Shown piece by piece: positions 58,121 through 64,000 of a stretch of DNA of 64,000 bases (position 1 is its first letter; every line of letters starts with the position of its first letter). Under the pieces are notes generated by a model. It did not search any database. It was not told where the DNA came from and saw only the letters and a list, made by a program, of their open reading frames with translations. Origin of the DNA: JABFRG01 sp038210445 (GTDB lineage Bacteria > Myxococcota_A > Polyangia > Polyangiales > Polyangiaceae); assembly GCA_038210445.1 (NCBI GenBank), contig JBBQWQ010000022.1:62001-126000 (forward strand), in the 5' to 3' direction. Position numbers and translations under genes: made by a program.

Positions 58121-60757
58121 TCAGTTGAGCGTTTCCGGCGGCGGCGGCATGCTGTCGGGCGCCAGCGAACCGTTCTCGCCCTCTGCGGGCGGCATCGACT
58201 CGCCGCCCGGCACTTCGTCCACTGCGCTCTCGGCCAGCCGCTCCAGGGCGACGATCTTTTCGTCGCCGTCGACGCTCATGATCTTCACGCCCTGGGCATT
58301 GCGTCCCACTTCGCGAATCTCCTGCACCGCGGTGCGAATGGTCTGGCCGCGGTCGGTGATGAGCATCACCTCGTCGCCGTCCTTCACCAGTCGAATGTCC
58401 ACCACCGGGCCATTGCGGTCGCTGGCGTCGATGAGGATGATGCCCTTGCCGCCGCGGTTCTGAACGCGGAACTCGTCGAGCACCGTGCGCTTGCCGAAGC
58501 CGTTCTCGCACACCGCGAGCACGCTGTGGCGGTCGGACTCGGTGACGATCATGCCCACCACCTGATCGTCGTCGGAGACGTCGATGGCGCGCACGCCCAT
58601 GGTGGCGCGGCCGGTCGGGCGCACTTGCTCCTCGGGGAAGCGAATCGACTGGCCTTGCTTGGTAGCGATGAGCAGCTCGCGCGAGCCGTCGGTGAGCGCC
58701 GCCGAGAGCAGCGCGTCGTTGTCCTCGACCTTGACTCCGATGATGCCCTTCTCGCGGAAGTTCTCGTACTCGGTGAGCTCGGTCTTCTTGATCTGCCCCT
58801 TGCGCGTCAACGTCACCACGAAGCGCTCCGCTTCGATCTTCGGAACCTCGACGATGGCCACCACCTTCTCGGCGGCTTCCATGCCCACGAAGTTCACGAT
58901 GGCGCGGCCCTTGGAGTTGCGGGCGGCCAGGGGAATCTCGAAGACCTTCTTCACGTAGACCTTCCCCTTGTTGGAGAAGATGAAGATGTACGAGTGGGTC
59001 GACGCCACGAAGAGCTGGGTGACCCAGTCTTCTTCGCGGGCTTCCATGCCCACTTTGCCCTTTCCGCCGCGCTTCTGGGCGCGGTAGGCGCTGGGGCTGG
59101 TGCGCTTGATGTATCCAGCATGGGAGATGGTGACGACCATGTCCTCCTCCTGGATGAGATCTTCTTCGTTGATCTCGGCCTCAGTCTGCACGATCTCGGT
59201 TCGCCGCTTGTCGGCGAACTTCTCGCGCACTTCCTCGAGCTCCATGACCACCACGTTGAAGAGCACTTCTTCGTTGCCGAGGATGTTCCGGAGCCGCGCG
59301 ATCTCGTCGCACAGGTGGCCGTACTCGGCGGCCAGTTTCTCTTGCTCCAGGCCGGTGAGCTTGGCGAGGCGCATGTCGAGGATGGCCTTGGCCTGGCGCT
59401 CGGAGAGGAAGTAGTCGCCGCGGGCCTTGGCGGTGGCGATCTCGCTGTCGGGGCGGCCGGCGCGCTGCACGAAGGCCTCGAGGCCCTTGAGCGGCAGCTT
59501 CATCAAGGCTTCGCGGGCGGTCTCGGTATCGCGCGACTGGCGAATGGTCCGCACCACCAGGTCCACCTCGGTGGTGGCCATGCCCAGGCCTTCGACGATC
59601 TCTCGCTGGCCCTCGGCCTGGCGCAGCTCGAAGCGGGTGCGGCGGGTGACCACGTCGCGCCGGTGCTCGATGAACGCCGCCAGCGTTTCTTTAAGGTTCA
59701 GCACCGCCGGGCGACCGCGGTCGATGGCCAGGTTGATGTACCCAAAGGTCGATTGCAGATCCGTCATTCGGTACAGCTGGTTGACGACGATCTGGGGGAC
59801 CACGTCCTTCTTCAGCTCGATGACCAGACGAATGCCGTCGCGGTCCGACTCGTCGCGCACCTCGGAGATGCCTTCGATCTTCTTGTCGCGCAAGAGCTCG
59901 CCGATGCGGGCGTGCACCCGGGCTTTGTTCACCTGGTAGGGAATCTCGGTGACCACGATTTGCTCGCGCTCGCCGCGGCCCGGCGACTTTTCCACTTCCA
60001 TGCGTGCGCGCATGAGAATGGTGCCGCGACCGGTGCGCTGGGCGGCCTCGATGCCGGTGCGGCCGTAAATGAGGCCGGCGGTGGGAAAGTCGGGGCCCGG
60101 CACCAGGCGCATCAGGTCCTCGATGGGACACTGCGGATTGCGGATCAAGTGCACGGTGGCGTCGATGATCTCGCCCAGGTTGTGCGGCGGAATGTTGGTG
60201 GCCATGCCGACGGCGATGCCGGCGGTGCCGTTCACCAGTAGGTTGGGAAAGCGTGCGGGAAGGACCGTGGGCTCTTGCTTCGAGTCGTCGAAGTTGGCGG
60301 AGAAGTCTACGCACTCCTTCTCGATGTCGGTGAGGAGCTCGATGGAGATCTTGGAGAGCCGCGCTTCGGTGTAGCGGTAGGCGGCCGCCGGATCGCCGTC
60401 GACCGAGCCGAAGTTGCCCTGACCGTCGATGAGCATGTAGCGCATCGCGAAGTCTTGGGCCAAACGCACCATGGCGTCGTAGACCGACGCGTCGCCGTGG
60501 GGGTGGTAGTTCGCCAGCACGTCGCCGACGATCTTGGCGCTCTTGCGGTGCGCGGCGGTGGGCAGCATGCCCTGTTCATATGCAGAATACAGGATTCGCC
60601 GGTGCACCGGCTTCAAGCCGTCGCGCACGTCGGGGATGGCGCGGCCGATGATGACGCTCATCGCGTAGTCGAGGTAGGACGAGCGCATCTCGTCCTGGAT
60701 GGACACGGGCACCTTGGACGTGGGCGACGTGGGCGGCGGCTGATTCGGGGTCGTCAT
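58121..60757 (-). CDS. gyrA: DNA gyrase subunit A
   Basis: 878-residue topoisomerase subunit, essential for negative supercoiling with GyrB. The active-site Tyr129 lies in AAYRYTEARLS. The GyrA box QKRGGKG in the C-terminal wrapping domain (E. coli QRRGGKG) shows this is GyrA, not ParC. The quinolone-binding region reads HPHGDASVYDAM, with Ala90, Ser91 and Asp94; the position equal to E. coli Ser83 is Ala. Start: ATG at 60757 gives MTTPNQPPPTS, then the family start VSIQDEMRSSYLDYAMSVIIGRAIPD. A GTG at 60799 is a less likely alternative. The C-terminus is acidic and Pro-rich (PPPPETLN). It follows bamA on the same strand after 163 bases. Confidence 0.97.
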   Translation of the reverse strand: MTTPNQPPPTSPTSKVPVSIQDEMRSSYLDYAMSVIIGRAIPDVRDGLKPVHRRILYSAYEQGMLPTAAHRKSAKIVGDVLANYHPHGDASVYDAMVRLAQDFAMRYMLIDGQGNFGSVDGDPAAAYRYTEARLSKISIELLTDIEKECVDFSANFDDSKQEPTVLPARFPNLLVNGTAGIAVGMATNIPPHNLGEIIDATVHLIRNPQCPIEDLMRLVPGPDFPTAGLIYGRTGIEAAQRTGRGTILMRARMEVEKSPGRGEREQIVVTEIPYQVNKARVHARIGELLRDKKIEGISEVRDESDRDGIRLVIELKKDVVPQIVVNQLYRMTDLQSTFGYINLAIDRGRPAVLNLKETLAAFIEHRRDVVTRRTRFELRQAEGQREIVEGLGMATTEVDLVVRTIRQSRDTETAREALMKLPLKGLEAFVQRAGRPDSEIATAKARGDYFLSERQAKAILDMRLAKLTGLEQEKLAAEYGHLCDEIARLRNILGNEEVLFNVVVMELEEVREKFADKRRTEIVQTEAEINEEDLIQEEDMVVTISHAGYIKRTSPSAYRAQKRGGKGKVGMEAREEDWVTQLFVASTHSYIFIFSNKGKVYVKKVFEIPLAARNSKGRAIVNFVGMEAAEKVVAIVEVPKIEAERFVVTLTRKGQIKKTELTEYENFREKGIIGVKVEDNDALLSAALTDGSRELLIATKQGQSIRFPEEQVRPTGRATMGVRAIDVSDDDQVVGMIVTESDRHSVLAVCENGFGKRTVLDEFRVQNRGGKGIILIDASDRNGPVVDIRLVKDGDEVMLITDRGQTIRTAVQEIREVGRNAQGVKIMSVDGDEKIVALERLAESAVDEVPGGESMPPAEGENGSLAPDSMPPPPETLN

Positions 60758-60920
60758 CGTGCACGTATGTTTAGTCCGCTTTGGGCCCCCGGAGAACACC
60801 CTTGTGCGCCCGCTACGTGCGATTAATGCCGGGTGAATTCGCGCGGTTACACTTCAGCCTGCGGACCCTTTGCGGAGGCGCGGCCGGCGCCCCCCGAGGG
60901 ACGCCTCGATTCACCGAACT

Positions 60921-62342
60921 TCAGAAGAAGTTGCCGATGGTGAACTCGAACACGCTGGTCTCTTCGTAGGGCTGCTTGTTGATGGGGAAGCCCCACTCGA
61001 AGCGCAGTGGACCGAGCGGCGAGAACCAGCGAATACCGCCGCCGATACTGGTGCGGAGGTAGGCGAGGCTCTGGAGGCCCTTCCAGCACGGGCTCACCAC
61101 GTTGGAGAACTGCGGCGCCGGCGTGTTGCGGCAGAACTGGTCTTCCAGGTTCCAGGCGTTGCCGAAGTCGAAGAACGTGACGCCGCGAATACCCACCTTG
61201 TCGATGATCGGGAACTCGAACTCGACGTTGGTGTACGCCTGCATGTTGCCGCCGAAGTTGGCGCCGTTGGCGATGGGCGCCGCGTTGACGTCGAGCGACT
61301 GATTCAGCGGCAGGCGCGGCCCGACGGTGCGCAGGCGATAGCCGCGCACGTCGAGAATGCCGCCCAGGAAGTAGCGCGCGAAGACCGGCACGCCGGTGGC
61401 GTTGGGGCTGGTGACGACGCCGAAGTTGGTGTTCGCCTTGAGCACGAAGCCCGAACCCGGCTGCGGGGTCTGCCCACCGAGCGGGAAGTAGATGCGCGCG
61501 TTGATGGTGTGGCGAATGAACTCGATCTCGCTCCCCAGCACCTGATCGGCGAACTCGGTGGAAGCCGATACGTAGAGGCCCGAGGTGGGGAAGAGGCGGT
61601 TGTCGCGGGTGTCGTACGTGATGGCAGGGCGCAGCGAGAAGGTGCGGCCCGAGTTGAACAGGTTGGCCAGCGGCAGCCGCGAGAAGGAGCTGAAGTAACT
61701 GGGGGTCGACCCGAAGAAGGTGGTGGTCTGCGTGGTGTCGACGGCGTCGTACTGCGCGGTAGCGGTGAGGCTCAAGCGGAGCCAAGGCTGGATGAGCGCG
61801 TAGCCGAAGGTGAGGGCGCCGCCCAGGGTTCGCCGGGAAAAGTCCGGGAAGATGTAAAGCTGGTTGAAGAACTCGGCGCTCGACGACCAGTCGGTGTCGA
61901 AGAGGTACGGCTCGAAGAAGCGAATGTTGATGAGCTGCCGGAGCCCGCTCACCTGCGCCTGGAGGGCGAGCGACTGCCCGTTGCCGAACAGGTTCGCTTG
62001 CTGAATCTGCGCGGTGGCGATGAAGTTTTCGACGGAGCTGAAGCCGGCGCCCACCTGGAAGGTGCCGGTGGGGCGCTCGCCGATCTCGAAGCGGATGATG
62101 ATCTTGTCGGGGGCCGAGCCTTGCTCGGTGGAGACGTCGACGCGCTCGAAGTAGCCGAGAGCGGTCACGCGGCGCTTGCTGTCTTCGAGCTTGGTCTCGC
62201 TGAAGAGCTGACCTTCCTCGATCTCCATCTCGCGCCGCAGCACCTTGTCGCGGGTCTTGGTGTTGCCCTTGATCTCGATGCGCTCCACCTTGACCAACGG
62301 GCCACGGCGGATGGGGATGGTGAGGTCCACTTCGCGCTTCAC
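60921..62342 (-). CDS. bamA: BamA C-terminal part (end of POTRA4, POTRA5 and beta-barrel), after an in-frame TAG
   Basis: 473 residues if translation restarts at GTG 62342, nine bases past the TAG. The frame is the same as that of the upstream part: the four codons after TAG (CTC GAC CCG GTG) continue the protein. POTRA5 starts at VKVERIEIKGNTKTRDKVLRRE. The barrel includes the L6 motif DVRGYRLR and ends in TIGNFF with a C-terminal Phe, as an outer-membrane protein should. Role: insertion of beta-barrel proteins in the outer membrane. It cannot be exported by itself, since it lacks a signal peptide. Either the TAG is a sequencing or assembly error in an intact 874-residue bamA (60921-63545), or it is read through. 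No frameshift is involved. Confidence 0.9.
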   Translation of the reverse strand: MKREVDLTIPIRRGPLVKVERIEIKGNTKTRDKVLRREMEIEEGQLFSETKLEDSKRRVTALGYFERVDVSTEQGSAPDKIIIRFEIGERPTGTFQVGAGFSSVENFIATAQIQQANLFGNGQSLALQAQVSGLRQLINIRFFEPYLFDTDWSSSAEFFNQLYIFPDFSRRTLGGALTFGYALIQPWLRLSLTATAQYDAVDTTQTTTFFGSTPSYFSSFSRLPLANLFNSGRTFSLRPAITYDTRDNRLFPTSGLYVSASTEFADQVLGSEIEFIRHTINARIYFPLGGQTPQPGSGFVLKANTNFGVVTSPNATGVPVFARYFLGGILDVRGYRLRTVGPRLPLNQSLDVNAAPIANGANFGGNMQAYTNVEFEFPIIDKVGIRGVTFFDFGNAWNLEDQFCRNTPAPQFSNVVSPCWKGLQSLAYLRTSIGGGIRWFSPLGPLRFEWGFPINKQPYEETSVFEFTIGNFF

Positions 62343-62351
62343 CGGGTCGAG

Positions 62352-63545
62352 CTAGGTCTCCGGCTCGGCCTCGACGTTGGCGTACCCGGCGTCGCGGTAG
62401 AGGGTGCGGACGGCGGTGAGGTCCTTCACCAGCTCGGCGCGGTTGAAGTAGTCGCCGCTGCTGGCGCGGAGCATTTGCCGAAGCGCGCGGCGGCCACCCA
62501 GGGGCTCCACTTCCTTGCCGTCGTTGTCACGCTCGTAGATGCGAAGGCCGCGAATCTTGAAGCGCGGGCCTTCGTGGATCACCAGGGTGATCTCGATGCC
62601 TTCGCGGTCCGGCGTGAGCATCACGCGCGGCGTGCCAATCTGCACGTTGAGGAAGCCCTTGTCGTAGTACAGGGCGCTGAGCATCAGCACGTCGCGCTCG
62701 AGGACGTCTTGCTTGTAAGCGCCGCCGGAGCCGAAGGAGAAGAAGCTCGACTGACCGGTCGCCAGCACGTCGCGCAGATCGGAGTCGGGCACTTCCAGGT
62801 TGCCCACGAAGGTGATGCGGCGCACCGAGACCGACTGGTGCTCCACGATCTTGAACTTGATCGTGACCTCGTTGTCCTTCTCGTTCTCGACTGTGTAGTC
62901 GACCTCGGCGAGGTAGTAGCCCTTCTCGCCGTAGGCGTCCTTGATCTTCTGAACGCTGCGCCGCACACCGGGAATGCTCAGGCTGGTGTTGGCCTTGATC
63001 TCGATGGCTTCGAGCAGCTTCTCGTTGTCGATCTCGTCGTTGCCGCTGAACTCGATGGCCTTGATGTTGGGCCGCTCGCGCACGATGAAGCGGAGCGAGA
63101 CGCCCGCGTCGCTGCGCGTGAGATCGACCTCGATGTCGTCGAAGAAGTTGGAGTTCCAGAGCGCGCGTACGTCGTTGGCGAGCGTCTCCGGCTTGAACGC
63201 CTGGCCCACGCGCAAGGTGGGGTAGGTGAGCACGTCTTCGGCGCTGATGCGGCGATTGCCCACCACGTCGATGCGCAGGATGGGTTGACCGGTGGCCTTC
63301 TCGGCCTCGCCCGTGGGCAGTCGAACCGACGGTTCTGCGGGCGCGTCGCTCCCGGAAGCGGCGCCCGCATCGGGACCTTGCGGCGTCGTAACGTTGGGCG
63401 CGCCGGCATCGGCCACCGGCGGCTTCGGCGCGCTCGCTCCGGCGTCGCTTCCGCGCGGTTGTGCCAGCGCCAGGGACGCGAGGGCGAACCACGCGAAGGC
63501 GCACGCAACAGCGAAGAAATGAAGGAAGCGTCGACGCATCGGCAA
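62352..63545 (-). CDS. bamA: BamA N-terminal part (signal peptide, POTRA1-4), ending in an in-frame TAG
   Basis: 397 residues, then TAG at 62352-62354 where the reading frame plainly continues. The signal peptide is RRRFLHFFAVACAFAWFALASLALAQ, followed by an Ala/Asp/Pro-rich region to about 80. POTRA domains follow: LRIDVVGNRRISAEDVL (about 88), ERPNIKAIEFSGNDEIDNEKL (about 155), SVSVRRITFVGNLEVPDSDL (about 240), and FKIRGLRIYERDNDGKEVEPLGG (about 328). The break falls in the last strand of POTRA4 (NVEAEPET, then LDPVKREVDL). ATG at 63545 or 63539. TAG is a normal stop in many genes here (ldcA, eno, malG), so recoding of TAG is unlikely. The true product is most likely the full 874-residue BamA. 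Confidence 0.9.
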   Translation of the reverse strand: MPMRRRFLHFFAVACAFAWFALASLALAQPRGSDAGASAPKPPVADAGAPNVTTPQGPDAGAASGSDAPAEPSVRLPTGEAEKATGQPILRIDVVGNRRISAEDVLTYPTLRVGQAFKPETLANDVRALWNSNFFDDIEVDLTRSDAGVSLRFIVRERPNIKAIEFSGNDEIDNEKLLEAIEIKANTSLSIPGVRRSVQKIKDAYGEKGYYLAEVDYTVENEKDNEVTIKFKIVEHQSVSVRRITFVGNLEVPDSDLRDVLATGQSSFFSFGSGGAYKQDVLERDVLMLSALYYDKGFLNVQIGTPRVMLTPDREGIEITLVIHEGPRFKIRGLRIYERDNDGKEVEPLGGRRALRQMLRASSGDYFNRAELVKDLTAVRTLYRDAGYANVEAEPET

Positions 63546-63593
63546 GGGGACCCGGGGTCTCCGGGGCCAATTAGCCCGGGTTTGGCCGGAAGG

Positions 63594-64000
63594 TCAACGA
63601 CCGTTCTTCCTCAAGCGCCCGAAAGGCCACCAAAAAAGTGCACTCAAGAAGAATGCGACGGGGAGCGGCATCATGGCGAGCTGTATCTTCTCGTCGCCGG
63701 TGAGATCGGCAAGGCGTCCCACGATGGCGGGCGACCACATATCGCCGAACAGGTGGATGCACGTGATGCAAATGGCCATGGCGCTGGCGCGGAGCGAGCT
63801 CGGCACCACCCGCAGCAGCACGGTGTTGATGGGCGCGTTGCTGAAGAAGATGCCGATCTCGCAGAAGAAGGCGAAGACGAAGAACAGCGTTGGGGTGGGC
63901 GAGAGGAAGCACGCGATGCCCAGCGGGACGGCGACCGCGCTGCCCATCGCGCAGACCCGCAAGAGCGCGGCGGCCTTGGCGTCGTTGATCACCGCGTCGG
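63594..64000 (-). CDS. MFS transporter, C-terminal part (cut by window end)
   Basis: The frame is open to the end of the window; only the last ~135 residues are seen. It shows four membrane segments (VCAMGSAVAVPLGIACFL, TLFFVFAFFCEIGIFF, ASAMAICITCIHLFGDMWSPAIVG, and LPVAFFLSALFWWPFG) with SNAPINTVLLRVVPSSLRA, typical of Spinster-like or sugar-phosphate-type major facilitators. The substrate cannot be told. Its stop lies 48 bases before the bamA start, in the same direction, so the two may be one transcript. Confidence 0.85.
   Translation of the reverse strand, partial: DAVINDAKAAALLRVCAMGSAVAVPLGIACFLSPTPTLFFVFAFFCEIGIFFSNAPINTVLLRVVPSSLRASAMAICITCIHLFGDMWSPAIVGRLADLTGDEKIQLAMMPLPVAFFLSALFWWPFGRLRKNGR

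Noticed and set aside
62340..62354. TAG reassigned to an amino acid in this organism
   Set aside because: TAG ends several complete genes in the window at the expected family length (eno, ldcA, malG, the second amylase), so it acts as a stop here.
60921..63545. bamA broken by a frameshift
   Set aside because: Both halves are in the same reading frame; only one codon is a stop.

Overview
The window is visibly GC-rich. It carries many genes for Ala/Pro/Asp-rich lipoproteins, giant TPR proteins and zinc-ribbon Ser/Thr kinases, with GTG starts and 4-base stop/start overlaps. This profile suggests a delta-proteobacterial predator/soil bacterium of the Myxococcota, probably of the Polyangiales/Sorangium side. 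That placement is inference from gene content; no 16S or other marker was searched. No integrase, insertion sequence, phage gene or CRISPR array is visible, so this looks like ordinary chromosome.

Layout. (1) 1-11.9 kb is a maltodextrin locus. Two GH13 alpha-amylase lipoproteins flank a LamB-like outer-membrane porin (+ strand). A maltose-type ABC importer lies opposite (- strand, malK, malE-malF, malG), and in it the binding protein is fused to the first permease. Between the two groups are a HEAT-like lipoprotein and a PPOX flavoprotein. (2) 11.9-19.0 kb holds an M20 peptidase, tRNA-Asp, a lipoprotein overlapped by a secreted protein with an HExxGH motif, an acyltransferase/SDR pair and an S66 LD-carboxypeptidase. 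(3) 19.4-30 kb holds an M23 peptidase / zinc-ribbon Ser/Thr kinase / 1719-residue TPR protein run (- strand), a HEAT protein/methyltransferase pair and a Cys-rich lipoprotein. (4) 30.2-44.1 kb is a tightly coupled + strand run: zinc-ribbon TPR membrane protein, SppA, a 2323-residue repeat protein, two lipoproteins and a TerB-like protein. (5) 44.2-51.6 kb holds another TPR protein, a DinG/XPD-type helicase, enolase and a YbiT-type ABC-F ATPase. (6) 51.8-64 kb holds a 1092-residue HEAT-kinase fusion, a CxxCxxCC protein overlapping a lipoprotein, a Grx-fold protein without its cysteines, a secreted protein, GyrA, BamA interrupted by an in-frame TAG, and the end of an MFS transporter.

The most unusual signals are four. 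First, a dispersed family of structured intergenic repeats lies at 5.56, 19.0-19.3, 28.7-28.97 and 49.8 kb; their arms differ between copies but stay complementary. Second, MalE and MalF are fused in one polypeptide. Third, a TAG codon splits the essential bamA in frame. Fourth, an uncharacterised secreted protein carries an M49-like HExxGH motif. In the maltodextrin locus the parts form a plausible pathway: surface amylases cut glucan, the porin admits oligosaccharides, and the tethered binding protein hands them to MalF/MalG/MalK.
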